NCBI GenBank assembly: GCA_029935315.1
Contig: JAOZKN010000004.1
Coordinates: forward strand, 29,135 to 74,128
Length of the DNA stretch: 44,994 nt
Origin: Desulfocapsa sp.
GTDB taxonomy: Bacteria; Desulfobacterota; Desulfobulbia; Desulfobulbales; Desulfocapsaceae
Direction: 5' to 3'
Shown here in pieces: positions 16,455 through 25,737 of this stretch. A model generated the notes under the pieces. It searched no databases. It was not told the DNA's origin and saw only the letters and a list, made by a program, of their open reading frames with translations. Positions within the stretch are counted from its first letter, which is position 1; every line of letters begins with the position of its first letter. The translations under genes and the position numbers were made by a program.

Positions 16455-16901
16455 TCACTCAACGCTGCCAAAGGCAAACTTACTTATCAGGGACTCAATA
16501 TCAACCGACGATTCAGTGTCCACCAGTAAACCGCCATCTGAAAACAGTTCATCTTCGCCACCAGGGCTGAGAGCAATAAACTTATCCCCGATGAGTCCGG
16601 TGGATTTTACAGATGCCATGGAATCAACAGGAAGCTCCAGTTTGTTTTCTACCTGCATGGCCACATTGGCATACCCATCGTCATCAAGCCATATCCTGGA
16701 CACCTGCCCGACAACAACACCTGCCACCTGTACAGAAGCACCCTTCTTCACTCCGGCAATGTTGTCAAACTGGGCCACGATTGTATAGTTTTTACTGCTG
16801 GAAAGCATGGTGACCTCGCCAAGTTGCAGGGCCAGATACCCAAACGCAACAAAGCCAGCGATCATAAATATACCAACCAGGAATTCCATTCCATTTTTCA
16901 T
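16455..16901 (-). CDS. mlaD: MCE-domain protein MlaD
   Basis: MlaD is the membrane-anchored MCE-ring subunit that guides lipids between MlaC and the MlaFE transporter. One membrane helix is visible at about 7-27. A single MCE domain covers about 38-115, including FDNIAGVKKGASVQVAGVVVG and the STGLIGDKFIALSPG segment. The 148-residue length is close to the family norm of 150-180. Its ATG overlaps the mlaF stop by one base. Confidence 0.93.
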   Translation of the reverse strand: MKNGMEFLVGIFMIAGFVAFGYLALQLGEVTMLSSSKNYTIVAQFDNIAGVKKGASVQVAGVVVGQVSRIWLDDDGYANVAMQVENKLELPVDSMASVKSTGLIGDKFIALSPGGEDELFSDGGLLVDTESSVDIESLISKFAFGSVE

Positions 16902-17683
16902 TATTCCACCAAATGACTCTGATAAATTTCACCCATCGTTGTTTTAACGAATTCTTTAATATGGGTTTTTTGCGACCATTGTATTTCCTCAGGAGAAGGA
17001 AATACATCCATGTTTCCGTTGTGCAGCACTATAACCTGGTCGGCGAGGTTAAAAACTTTAGGAATATCATGGCTCACAATAATTGAAGTATAGCCAATCT
17101 GTGCCTGGGTTCTGGCAAAGAGTTGATAAATCTCCTGGGTCATCACAGGATCAAGACCGGTTGTCGGCTCATCAAAAAGCATAATTTCAGGTTTTAACTG
17201 CAAGGCCCTTGCAAGCCCTGCCCTTTTTTTCATGCCACCACTCAGTTGTGCGGGAAATTTATCTTCATGCCCCAGTAACTCCAGCTGTTCAAGACTTTCC
17301 AGCACAAGTTTCTTTATCTCTGCTTCTGACTTCCGCGTTCTCTCACGCAGAGGTAAAGCAACATTATCAAACACACTCATGGAATCAAAAAGTGCGGCAC
17401 CCTGAAAAAGTACACCGAAACGGGTTCGCAACTTTTTTAACTTACCGCCTCGTATGCTGGTGATATCGTCACCTGCCACCATGATCTGACCACTTTCAGC
17501 ACGCATTAAGGCAAGAACGAGCTTCAGAGTAACACTTTTTCCCTGCCCACTTCCCCCTGCTATTACTGTGGTTTTGCCAGCAGGAATTGAGAAATTAACT
17601 TTATCCAGAATAACCTGCCTGCTGCCATTGTCTTTGACAAAGGATTTTTCAACATCCTTAAATGTAATTGCACTTTCACTCAT
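16901..17683 (-). CDS. mlaF: Mla lipid transporter ATPase MlaF
   Basis: This is the ABC ATPase of the MlaFED complex. Walker A is GGSGQGKS (43-50), the ABC signature LSGGM precedes KKRAGLARAL, and Walker B is IMLFDEPTTGLDP, followed by the switch histidine in IIVSHD. The 260-residue length is standard. It overlaps mlaE by four bases and mlaD by one, so the three are tightly coupled. The MCE-protein partner and YrbE-type permease on either side separate it from other ABC ATPases. Confidence 0.95.
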   Translation of the reverse strand: MSESAITFKDVEKSFVKDNGSRQVILDKVNFSIPAGKTTVIAGGSGQGKSVTLKLVLALMRAESGQIMVAGDDITSIRGGKLKKLRTRFGVLFQGAALFDSMSVFDNVALPLRERTRKSEAEIKKLVLESLEQLELLGHEDKFPAQLSGGMKKRAGLARALQLKPEIMLFDEPTTGLDPVMTQEIYQLFARTQAQIGYTSIIVSHDIPKVFNLADQVIVLHNGNMDVFPSPEEIQWSQKTHIKEFVKTTMGEIYQSHLVE

Positions 17684-18471
17684 AGCAGTATGGCCGTCAG
17701 CAGATAGTCAAAAATCAAAACCGAAATGGAGGAAAGTACAACTGCCTGGGTGGTCACTGTTGAGACACTACGAGCACCAAAACCGGCCCCTTTTATCTGA
17801 TGAACCAGATAGCCGCGCCCCGTACAGATCCAGACAATAAGCAAAGCGAAAACAAAGGATTTGACGGTACCAAGCAGAATATCATGATTGGTCACACTTG
17901 AACGCATGCCTTCAATATAACTTCCTGGATTCACCCCCATAAGATGTACTCCGGCAACATAACCGCCGGCAATACCAACCACATCAAAGAGCACGGTGAG
18001 TAAAGGAACAGAAATCAGAGCGGCAAGAAGCTTTGGGGAAATAAGATATCGAAAAGGATCAATGGCCATACAGTCAAGGGCATCGATCTGTTCGGAAATA
18101 CGCATAATGCCAAGCTCAGCACACATGGCTGAACCTGCTCGTCCGGTCACCATCAAGGCAGTAAGAACTGGCCCTAACTCCATAATAAGAGTCAAAGAAA
18201 CTGCAGAACCAAGCATCCCGTCAGCCCCGAACTTATGCAGAGAATAATAGCCCTGCAGACCCAAAACCATACCGGTAGAGGCTGCGGTAAAGAAAATAAC
18301 CGCAAGGGATCCGACGCCAATAAAACTCATCTGCCGCATAAATTCAGAAAACCTGAAAGGCATCCGGAAACAACCCTGGATCATCTGGAGAAGATACAAT
18401 CCCATGCGACCAAGATCAGCAACCACACTTATCCCGGTCCCACCAAATCTGCTTACAGAATTTACGCGCAT
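17680..18471 (-). CDS. mlaE: Mla lipid transporter permease MlaE
   Basis: MlaE is the permease of the phospholipid ABC system in the inner membrane. The 263-residue sequence has the YrbE/MlaE permease signature GRAGSAMCAELGIMRISEQI followed by DALDCMAIDPFRYLISPKLL (about 129-168). Five or so hydrophobic segments are visible. It is the first gene of mlaE-F-D-A-C. The upstream Shine-Dalgarno is weak, so the exact start is less certain than the gene. A strong promoter lies 92 bases upstream. Confidence 0.93.
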   Translation of the reverse strand: MRVNSVSRFGGTGISVVADLGRMGLYLLQMIQGCFRMPFRFSEFMRQMSFIGVGSLAVIFFTAASTGMVLGLQGYYSLHKFGADGMLGSAVSLTLIMELGPVLTALMVTGRAGSAMCAELGIMRISEQIDALDCMAIDPFRYLISPKLLAALISVPLLTVLFDVVGIAGGYVAGVHLMGVNPGSYIEGMRSSVTNHDILLGTVKSFVFALLIVWICTGRGYLVHQIKGAGFGARSVSTVTTQAVVLSSISVLIFDYLLTAILL

Positions 18472-18562
18472 ACGTCCATCTTCGAATCGTTTATTATTTA
18501 GGGTTGCGGATACTAATTAAAAAGCAAAATGGAGTAATCCACCAATTTTCAACACAATTTTT

Positions 18563-18591
18563 ATGATAAAATCAGAATACAGAAATGTCAA
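18563..18591 (-). promoter_or_regulatory. Sigma-70 promoter of the mla operon
   Basis: On the minus strand, a perfect TTGACA (complement of 18586-18591) and TATCAT (complement of 18563-18568) are 17 bases apart. Transcription would begin near 18556, with a leader of about 85 bases before mlaE. Confidence 0.65.
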
Positions 18592-18686
18592 CTCTTGAGA
18601 ATAATTCCAACAAAAGAAAATTTTCTCTTTTCTTCAACAATGATGTAGCTCCGCAAGCTTGGGCCAGGAAACAGTGCTAAAAAAAA

Positions 18687-19733
18687 TTAATTTTTCCGGG
18701 GATCAAAAGTTTCGCGCAGAGCTTCTCCAATAAAAATCAACAAAACGAGAGTTCCCACCAGAACCGTAAAAGTTGAAAGGGAAAGCCACCAGGCATCAAT
18801 ATTTGCCTTCCCCTGTGCCAGCAACTCTCCAAGACTAGGTGTTGATGGGGGAACTCCAAGACCCAGGAAATCGAGGCTGGTCAAAGCCAGGATTGAGGCA
18901 GACATCCTGAAAGGTAAAAAGGTAATCACCGGAGTCATCCCGTTTGGCAGGAGATGACGGTGCATGATGGTAATATTAGAAACGCCAAGAGCTCTGGCAG
19001 CCTTCACATATTCCATATTCCTGCCCTTTAAAAATTCAGCACGAACATAATCCGAGAGCCCCATCCAGCTGAATAAGGAGAGCAGTACAAGGAGAAGCAA
19101 AACGCTGGGTTTAAAGATGGAGGCAAAGATAATGAGCAGATACAGCTCAGGCATAGCTCCCCAGATCTCAATAAAACGCTGAAAGAACAGATCCGTTCTT
19201 CCTCCGAAAAAGCCTTGCACAGCACCTGTTATGATGCCAACGATTGTACCGACAAACGTAAGGGCAAAGCCAAAGAGTACGCTTAATCTAAAGCCATAGA
19301 GTAAGCGGGCAAAAACATCGCGGCCGCGGTCATCAGTTCCCATGATGTTTTCACGGGTGGGAGGTGCAGGTACGGGCCCTTCAATATTAAAATTAATGGA
19401 TTGATAACTGTGCTGATTAAATGGAAAAAAAACCTTATTGTCTCCCCCTGTCATCAACTCGAGCATATAGGGGTCGAGATAATCCGTTTCTGTTTCAAAA
19501 TCGCCACCAAAAGTGGTTTCAGGGTACTCTACAAACAGTGGAAAATAGCTCTCCCCTTCGTAAATCACCAGTAATGGCACATTATTTGATATGGCTTCCG
19601 CAAAAAGGGAAATAAAAAAGATTGAGCCAAAGATCAGCAGGCTGTAAAACCCCCTCCGGTTCCGGCAGAAACGTCGCCAGCGTCTCCTGGAAAGGGAGAT
19701 AGAAGACTGAGTAGTTTTACTGGGTACTGTCAA
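18687..19733 (-). CDS. yejE: Peptide ABC transporter permease, YejE/OppC type
   Basis: This is an inner-membrane permease of the dipeptide/oligopeptide ABC family. The binding-protein-dependent transport signature is visible as EFLKGRNMEYVKAARALG, followed by the post-loop LGVSNITIMHRHLLPN. The motif NIMGTDDRGRDVFARLLYG precedes the domain, as in YejE and OppC. A long periplasmic loop follows the first membrane segment, a YejE trait. A TTG start at 19733 is chosen because AAGGA lies six bases upstream; it gives 348 residues, close to E. coli YejE (341), and overlaps yejB by 17 bases. An upstream in-frame extension to 19841 looks non-coding. No yejA or yejF is adjacent. Confidence 0.85.
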   Translation of the reverse strand: MTVPSKTTQSSISLSRRRWRRFCRNRRGFYSLLIFGSIFFISLFAEAISNNVPLLVIYEGESYFPLFVEYPETTFGGDFETETDYLDPYMLELMTGGDNKVFFPFNQHSYQSINFNIEGPVPAPPTRENIMGTDDRGRDVFARLLYGFRLSVLFGFALTFVGTIVGIITGAVQGFFGGRTDLFFQRFIEIWGAMPELYLLIIFASIFKPSVLLLLVLLSLFSWMGLSDYVRAEFLKGRNMEYVKAARALGVSNITIMHRHLLPNGMTPVITFLPFRMSASILALTSLDFLGLGVPPSTPSLGELLAQGKANIDAWWLSLSTFTVLVGTLVLLIFIGEALRETFDPRKN

Positions 19734-20763
19734 AATGAATCCTTGGATCAACCACCACATAAGATAAATCGGAGAGCAGACGGGAGAAAAGACCAATAAT
19801 TGTGAAAAAATAGAGCGTCCCCAGAACAACAGGATAATCACGGTTCAAAACAGACTGATAGGCAAGCAGTCCCATGCCATCAAGGGAAAATATTGTTTCA
19901 ATAAGAAGGCTGCCGGTGAAAAATGCCGCAATAAAATATCCGGGAAAGCCTGTTATAATGGGGATAATTCCATTGCGAAACACATGCTTATACAAAACCT
20001 GGTGCTCACTTAAACCTTTTGCTCTGGCAGTAAGTACATACTGTTTACGAATTTCTTCAAGGAATGAATTTTTGGTGAGCATGGTCATAACGGCCAGACT
20101 GCCAACAGCACCGGAGGTAATGGGCAAGACCATATGCCAGAGGTAATCAAGGATTTTCTGCATGGTTCCCATGTCTGACCAGCCATCAGAGACGATTCCG
20201 CGCAAGGGAAAAATATTCCAGAAAGACCCACCACCAAAGAGAACAATCAAAACTATTGCCAGTACAAAACCGGGAATGGCATAGCCTATAAGAATAGCAG
20301 TGGAAGAAATAATATCAAAACGCGAACCGTCACGAACTGCCTTGCTGATGCCAAGAGGTATACACACACCGTAAACAATAATAAAACTCCATAAGCCCAG
20401 AGACATGGAAACCGGCATACGTGAAATAACAAGATCAACAACTGACTGGTGATAATAATAGGAAGAGCCAAAATCAAAGACCAGATAATTTTTCATCATA
20501 CTCAGGAAACGTGCAAGGGGTGGTTTGTCAAAGCCGTAGAGTGCCTTGAGCTTCTCAATGCGTTCAGCATCAAGGCCTGAATCGCCACGGTACATCGAGA
20601 CACCCGCAGCGACCTCTCCACCATCCCCCAATCCTTCCATCTGGGAAAGAAGCTGCTCAACCGGGCCACCAGGCACAAACTGGGTCACAGCAAAGGTAAG
20701 GAGCATCACTCCGAAGAGTGTGGGGATCATTAATCCCATGCGTTTTAAAATATAAAAAACCAA
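19717..20763 (-). CDS. yejB: Peptide ABC transporter permease, YejB/OppB type
   Basis: This is the partner permease to YejE. The N-terminus (FYILKRMGLMIPTLFGVMLL) and FVPGGPVEQLLSQMEG match the YejB/DppB N-terminal module. The transport signature EEIRKQYVLTARAKGLSEHQ is at about 240-259. The 348-residue length is close to YejB (about 364). The start is a TTG at 20763, chosen because it restores the usual first residues before the first helix; no good Shine-Dalgarno is visible, and the next ATG is nine codons in. YejABEF imports peptides such as microcin C in E. coli; the substrate here cannot be inferred. Confidence 0.85.
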   Translation of the reverse strand: MVFYILKRMGLMIPTLFGVMLLTFAVTQFVPGGPVEQLLSQMEGLGDGGEVAAGVSMYRGDSGLDAERIEKLKALYGFDKPPLARFLSMMKNYLVFDFGSSYYYHQSVVDLVISRMPVSMSLGLWSFIIVYGVCIPLGISKAVRDGSRFDIISSTAILIGYAIPGFVLAIVLIVLFGGGSFWNIFPLRGIVSDGWSDMGTMQKILDYLWHMVLPITSGAVGSLAVMTMLTKNSFLEEIRKQYVLTARAKGLSEHQVLYKHVFRNGIIPIITGFPGYFIAAFFTGSLLIETIFSLDGMGLLAYQSVLNRDYPVVLGTLYFFTIIGLFSRLLSDLSYVVVDPRIHFDSTQ

Positions 20764-20838
20764 AATAATTACTTTTTTTATTCCTTGTATTTTTCGTATC
20801 TGTATGGCTAGTTACACATTCAATGAAGAAAACAGGAG

Positions 20839-20855
20839 ACATGGTTAAGCCATGT
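20839..20855. promoter_or_regulatory. Short inverted repeat in the yejB-rnd divergent region
   Basis: ACATGG (20839-20844) and CCATGT (20850-20855) flank a five-base spacer, an operator-like dyad between divergent yejB and rnd. The 127-base region shows no convincing promoter boxes. The arms are short enough to arise by chance. Confidence 0.2.
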
Positions 20856-20890
20856 AAAACCTGACACACTCTATCAAGCGACAGTAAGCC

Positions 20891-21985
20891 ATGCAAAATC
20901 AAACTATAACAACAGCCAAAGATCTCCAGGCCCTTATGGAAAGGGCACATAACACAGATGCAGTAGCACTGGACACAGAATTTGTCTGGGAACGAACCTA
21001 CTATCCTGAACTTGGTCTGATACAGCTGGCGCTTTCTAACGAGGAGTGTTTCCTTATCGATCCATTGGCCATAGATGACCTGGCACCTCTGGGAAAATTA
21101 CTCGCTGATCCTGCAGTTGTCAAAATATTTCATGATGCACCCCAGGATATTGCAATCTTACGCACTGCAACAAAGCATGATCCGCAAAATATCTTTGACA
21201 CGCGACTTGCTGCCGGATTTTCCGGTCTTACCTCCACCCTTTCTCTGGCAGCCCTGATAGAACTCCTCCTAGATATCAAACTGGAAAAAACCCAGACGCG
21301 CACAAACTGGCTTAAACGTCCTCTGGACAGTAAACAAATGGAATATGCACTTGATGATGTGCGATACCTGCGCGCTGTACGGGTGCTGCTTCTTGCCAGG
21401 ATTCTTCCCCAGACCCAAAAATGGCTGGATGAGGAGCTTCTCTCCCTCAACGACCCGGAAAATGATCCCGGTGTAACAGATGAACAACGCTACAGCAAAG
21501 TAAAAGGTGCCGGGAGTCTCGAGAGAAAATCACTGGCAATCCTTCAGGATCTTGCCATATGGCGTGAACAGGAAGCCAGAAAAAAGAACCGGCCACGTGG
21601 TCATATTATCAAGGATACCGTCCTGGCCACAATTGCCAGGGATTGTCTTGACACCCATGAAGCCATAGAAAAATGCGGTGAGATATCTGCAAAAACCGTA
21701 AAAAATTATGGCGATGCTGTAATACAAATAGTTACAGCAGGGAGCAATCGCAAAGAAGCTGACTGCCCCGCCTCTCTGCGTGAAGCCAAGCTCAGTTCAA
21801 ATGAAAAGTCAGCACTCAGCAGCCTGCAGAGCTTTATCACCCTCAAAAGTGATGTTGCCGGAATAGATCCTGCCCTCCTTGGCAATAAGAGAGAGTTAAA
21901 AAAACTAATCAAAAACTCACCCGGGCCATCCAGACAAAATAAAGGATGGCGGAAAACGTTTCTTACTGATCCGGAAAGTAATTAG
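20891..21985 (+). CDS. rnd: Ribonuclease D
   Basis: RNase D is a 3'-5' exoribonuclease that trims the 3' ends of tRNA and other stable RNAs. The DEDDy active site is readable: D28 and E30 in VALDTEFVW, the conserved Asp in FHDAPQDIAIL (about 82-92), and Tyr/Asp in YALDDVRYL (about 152-160). An HRDC domain occupies about 205-285. The 364-residue length is close to E. coli Rnd (375). The Shine-Dalgarno is weak. Confidence 0.93.
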   Translation: MQNQTITTAKDLQALMERAHNTDAVALDTEFVWERTYYPELGLIQLALSNEECFLIDPLAIDDLAPLGKLLADPAVVKIFHDAPQDIAILRTATKHDPQNIFDTRLAAGFSGLTSTLSLAALIELLLDIKLEKTQTRTNWLKRPLDSKQMEYALDDVRYLRAVRVLLLARILPQTQKWLDEELLSLNDPENDPGVTDEQRYSKVKGAGSLERKSLAILQDLAIWREQEARKKNRPRGHIIKDTVLATIARDCLDTHEAIEKCGEISAKTVKNYGDAVIQIVTAGSNRKEADCPASLREAKLSSNEKSALSSLQSFITLKSDVAGIDPALLGNKRELKKLIKNSPGPSRQNKGWRKTFLTDPESN

Positions 21986-22025
21986 CGTCAGGCCCATGGT
22001 TACATGATTTAGCTGAAAAATCCTT

Positions 22026-22568
22026 ATGAATGCATATTTTCGTAAAATGAAGGGGGGCGGAAAAAGCCCTGCCATGACCCCTTTAGCCAATATATTCTGG
22101 TCTTTTATTGGTGCATTCGCCGGCATAGCTTCTCTGCATTTTATTCACTCCAGTCATATAGCAGCCACCGATATCAACATGATTATCGGTTCTTTTGGAG
22201 CATCTGCAGTACTCGTCTACGGAGCCATTGACAGTCCACTGGCGCAACCCAGGAATCTGGTTGGCGGTCATGTTCTGTCGGCTCTGGTTGGTGTTTTTTG
22301 CTACCAGTTTTTTGCACCTTATGGGCTCTGGCTGGCGGGTGCCCTTGCCGTGGCCTCTTCCATTGCCCTTATGCACCTGACCAAGACCCTGCATCCGCCG
22401 GGAGGTGCCACCGCCCTTATTGCTGTAATCGGCAGTCCTCAACTCCACGAGACTGGCTATTTTTTTGCCGTTTTACCTGTTGGACGAGGTGCCCTGATCC
22501 TTCTTTTTTACGCACTCCTTATAAACAATATCCCCAGAAACAGACGATACCCGAAATTCTGGTGGTAA
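22026..22568 (+). CDS. HPP family integral membrane protein
   Basis: A 180-residue protein with about four hydrophobic segments and the family-defining motif TLHPPGGATAL (about 121-131). The FGASAVLVYG segment and QPRNLVGGH (about 74-82) are also typical. HPP proteins in cyanobacteria and chloroplasts have been linked to nitrite transport; the role in heterotrophic bacteria is not known. It starts 40 bases after rnd on the same strand and ends 13 bases before the convergent U32 gene. Confidence 0.85.
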   Translation: MNAYFRKMKGGGKSPAMTPLANIFWSFIGAFAGIASLHFIHSSHIAATDINMIIGSFGASAVLVYGAIDSPLAQPRNLVGGHVLSALVGVFCYQFFAPYGLWLAGALAVASSIALMHLTKTLHPPGGATALIAVIGSPQLHETGYFFAVLPVGRGALILLFYALLINNIPRNRRYPKFWW

Positions 22569-22581
22569 GCACAACGTTTCC

Positions 22582-24975
22582 TCAGGTCAGCCCACGCTCA
22601 AAATTAAAATATGTTGTCCCTGGAAGATGACTGTCTTCGTCATATGCCCGAAGGATATCCTGACCGTCTCTACTCAGGAATCCGATTCCTCTCAGATCCA
22701 GCACAAAATTAGAACAATTCATTTTCCGAAGATTCTGTACCTTGCCAATCAGGGAATAAGAATTTTCTGCCTGGGTTAAAGTTAAGCCCTGCCTTCTTGT
22801 CAGTTTCAGCAGGCCACCCTTATCACTTTGTAAAATAAAATCTTTCTCAGGAATCGAAGGCCTTATACGCGAAGTAAACAAATCCACCGGCGAATACACT
22901 GTAATCAACAGATTCTGTTGTTCTTTCCCCCCAAGAAGCGCACTCATATTCCAGCGATCATCTTCAAGGGACAATGTCCATTTCCGTATTCCAATTTGTG
23001 AAGTGCTTTGCAAGGCCTGACTATTCATAGAGTAGAGCCAGGGGCCTGCTATCAAATTCACCGCTGAATAGTTCAAGAAAATCATTCCATGCCCATGATT
23101 ATTCAGGCGAAAGGTGTCAAAACCTGCGTTGACCAAAGCGGCAACCATGTCCTCCAATTCCTGCCATTGCCCATCGAAGACAATGGAGGGCAGATCCCAG
23201 ATTATCTGTCTTTTTTCTCCCTGAAACCTCTTTTGATCCTGAATAATTTCCTTGTAAAATTTGGATATTAGGGGGAAGACAAACTGTAGCTCCGGATATT
23301 CTGCAACAGCATTCAGGTCATGAATATCGTCACTGACCACAAAAAGTTCATCACGTTCCTGTGCTGTTACCTGATCACTCTGCAGCTCAAGGGTACTTTG
23401 AATTTCAAGAACTTTTCTTTTTTTCTTTCCCTGCTCTTCTTTTTGAAAAAGGGACAGTAACTCACGGTAGAATGCACGTCTTATTTCTTTGAGCTGACTT
23501 GGCCGGATCACGATTGCAGGGAGATCGTCCGCCTCAAGAGATGCAAGAAACAGGACCTGGCTTCCCGTTCCTGCAAATACTTTCAACAAGGTCGGTTGGG
23601 AAAGAGGAGAACGTTCCGCAACAAAGCTTTCAACAGGGTATTTCCTTTCCAGTTCAAACCCCGCGACTGTTGCCACAACTGATAGGTCATGGGGAGTACA
23701 TTCAATCTTTAGCTGTACGGGATAACGACACAAGGCTGCAGTACTTAATCGCCTGCGACATGCCTCTTCACTCATGGTAAATGCCTTCCCGGTTGAAAGC
23801 TTAAACACAAGATCACCACTCCTGAATTTTGCTTTAAAGGGAAGAGGAAGAGTAACAAAACTTCCACCACCTGCACGTTTTACCATTCGGTCTTGAATTT
23901 TCAGCGCCCGTACCGTAAAACCCTGCCCGGCTCTGTCATTTTCAGGTTGAATACGCAATCTATCACCAACATGAATGGGATCCGTCGGTTTAAAGGAAAC
24001 AGATTTTCCCTGTACACGTTGAACCCTGCCAATGATCTTGCCAATACCGCCTTTCTGTTGTGACAACACCAGATCCGCATTTTCTGTACCTTTCAAAAAA
24101 CCATGACTTGATGCACGTCCCACAGCATTGTTTAAATTTTCCAGGGCTGCCTGCAGCGTTTTCTTTTCCTCGCCGGCGGCTGCGTCCATAACCATCCGAT
24201 AACTGGAAACCACGGTGGCTACATATTCCGCACTTTTCATCCGGCCTTCTATTTTAAAGCTGGTGACGCCAGCCCTGATCAGCTCAGGAACAAGTTCAAT
24301 GGCAGAAAAATCGCTGGTTGAAAAATGAAATCCTGCTTCACCGTTCTTATGATAACGTCTTCTGCACGGCTGAATACAACGACCGCGATTTCCGCTGCGC
24401 CCATCGATATAAGAGGAGAAAAGACAATGCCCGGACATTGAATAGCAAAGCGCACCATGAACAAAGTGTTCCAGTTCCAGACTGCTTTGCCTGCTGATGG
24501 CACCAATTTCCTCAAGCGTTAACTCTCTTGCAAGTACTACTCGACGAAATCCCAGACGCTCAAGCATCAGTACTCCTGCAAGATTATGGGTAAGCATCTG
24601 AGTGGAGGCGTGGAGTGGAATCCCGGGGAAGTACCGGTGTGCAATACGATACAAACCTAAATCCTGAATGATAAGTCCATCCACAGAGATACACTCAAGT
24701 TCAGCAAGTAATGCTACAAGAGCAGGCAACTCACATTCTTTTATCAGGGTATTTAAAGCAACATACACCTTTATTCCTCTGGCTCCGGCATATCCCTTCA
24801 GACGTTCAAGTTCTTCCAGGGTGAAATTCTTGGCCTTCGCACGGGCGGAAAAGGTCTTCAAGCCGCAGAAAACGGCATCGGCACCATTTTCGACGGCGGC
24901 AAAAAAAGATTCGAGAGAGCCAACGGGAGCAAGTAACTCAACAGGCTTGCGATTTGTTTTTTTCATATGCAGCAT
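22582..24975 (-). CDS. U32-family protein, long RlhA-like type
   Basis: A 797-residue member of the U32 family. The N-terminal barrel begins ELLAPVGSLESFFAAVENGADAVF (about 13-36 overall), and the cysteine motif HGALCYSMSGHC continues to RCIQPCRR (about 168-204). The sequence after about 300 resembles the beta-barrel and DUF3656 parts of RlhA (YdcP). U32 proteins were named collagenase-like peptidases, but several are now known to be iron-dependent RNA or quinone hydroxylases; RlhA hydroxylates C2501 of 23S rRNA. The conserved cysteines fit an Fe-S site. It is about 140 residues longer than E. coli RlhA. The gene starts 12 bases after the YkgJ-like gene, so the two form an operon. Confidence 0.85.
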   Translation of the reverse strand: MLHMKKTNRKPVELLAPVGSLESFFAAVENGADAVFCGLKTFSARAKAKNFTLEELERLKGYAGARGIKVYVALNTLIKECELPALVALLAELECISVDGLIIQDLGLYRIAHRYFPGIPLHASTQMLTHNLAGVLMLERLGFRRVVLARELTLEEIGAISRQSSLELEHFVHGALCYSMSGHCLFSSYIDGRSGNRGRCIQPCRRRYHKNGEAGFHFSTSDFSAIELVPELIRAGVTSFKIEGRMKSAEYVATVVSSYRMVMDAAAGEEKKTLQAALENLNNAVGRASSHGFLKGTENADLVLSQQKGGIGKIIGRVQRVQGKSVSFKPTDPIHVGDRLRIQPENDRAGQGFTVRALKIQDRMVKRAGGGSFVTLPLPFKAKFRSGDLVFKLSTGKAFTMSEEACRRRLSTAALCRYPVQLKIECTPHDLSVVATVAGFELERKYPVESFVAERSPLSQPTLLKVFAGTGSQVLFLASLEADDLPAIVIRPSQLKEIRRAFYRELLSLFQKEEQGKKKRKVLEIQSTLELQSDQVTAQERDELFVVSDDIHDLNAVAEYPELQFVFPLISKFYKEIIQDQKRFQGEKRQIIWDLPSIVFDGQWQELEDMVAALVNAGFDTFRLNNHGHGMIFLNYSAVNLIAGPWLYSMNSQALQSTSQIGIRKWTLSLEDDRWNMSALLGGKEQQNLLITVYSPVDLFTSRIRPSIPEKDFILQSDKGGLLKLTRRQGLTLTQAENSYSLIGKVQNLRKMNCSNFVLDLRGIGFLSRDGQDILRAYDEDSHLPGTTYFNFERGLT

Positions 24976-24987
24976 GCCAATAGTATT

Positions 24988-25719
24988 TCAGCTGAGATCC
25001 TGCTTATTGTTCAATATATCCTCTATGCTCCGGCCTTGGACCTCATGCGAGAATATGGCCTCCAGCAAAGGTCCTACCTTTTCCATTTCTTCTTCCACCA
25101 GTAAAAACCCTGGGAGAGGAAGGGCCTTTGTCACTTTAGCACGTCCCTGATCAGCCAACGATGCTGGTAAAAGAGAGACATACTTTCTGTTTTCAGGCAG
25201 ATCACAAAGGGCCAGGAGGACATCAAACATATTGCCTAGGTACTCTCCCTGCCCAAGGTGCTCAACAATCTGCATAACTGCTGAGGAAGCGGAAAGATAG
25301 GTTCCCCCAATAACTGCCGGAATCCCTGGTTTGCAGAGCTTTTCCGAAATAAAACAACGGCAGGAAAAAGGACGGACTTCATAGATAGAACAGCAGTTGT
25401 CTTCAAGAAAAGGACACGCTTCCTCATTCCCGTAGGACACTGGCATCACATCTTCACCTTGCAGGCAACTTGCAGCAAATGCATTGGTGGTTAATTGAAC
25501 TTTTTGAGTGTCACCCTTTTCCTGCAGTTTACCTGCCATCCATGCTTCACGTCCACGCTCCCTGATTTTACGATGAATAAGATCACCTTCCACAGCCGTA
25601 ATGATAACATTCTGGCTGCAACAGACAGAACAGCCTTTGCTGCAGACTACATCTTCGCTGATCCAGTTTTCAAACTCTTCGTAAATTCCAATCAGTATTT
25701 CTTCTTTCAATGAAAGCAT
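24988..25719 (-). CDS. YkgJ-family cysteine-cluster protein
   Basis: This protein carries the YkgJ CxxCxxCC-type metal cluster: CSKGCSVCC near the N-terminus (about 26-34) and a second set CPFLEDNCC with RPFSCRCF (about 101-125). The family is thought to bind zinc or Fe-S; its function is unclear. An upstream in-frame ATG at 25767 would add 16 unlike residues. It also overlaps a candidate promoter whose transcript would begin downstream of it, so the start at 25719 (243 residues) is preferred. It lies in an operon with the U32 gene. Confidence 0.8.
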   Translation of the reverse strand: MLSLKEEILIGIYEEFENWISEDVVCSKGCSVCCSQNVIITAVEGDLIHRKIRERGREAWMAGKLQEKGDTQKVQLTTNAFAASCLQGEDVMPVSYGNEEACPFLEDNCCSIYEVRPFSCRCFISEKLCKPGIPAVIGGTYLSASSAVMQIVEHLGQGEYLGNMFDVLLALCDLPENRKYVSLLPASLADQGRAKVTKALPLPGFLLVEEEMEKVGPLLEAIFSHEVQGRSIEDILNNKQDLS

Positions 25720-25737
25720 TATCTTACTATTCCTGTA

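Noticed and set aside
19734-19841. N-terminal extension of YejE to an ATG at 19841
   Set aside because: It would overlap yejB by 125 bases and lacks a Shine-Dalgarno; the TTG at 19733 has one and gives the normal family length.
22582-24975. Reading the U32 protein as a secreted collagenase
   Set aside because: It has no signal peptide, and the U32 members studied closely act on RNA or quinones inside the cell; the cysteine motif fits that group.
24668-25150. Plus-strand ORF of 160 codons opposite the U32 and YkgJ genes
   Set aside because: Ser-rich antisense frame crossing two genes; no domain or ribosome site.
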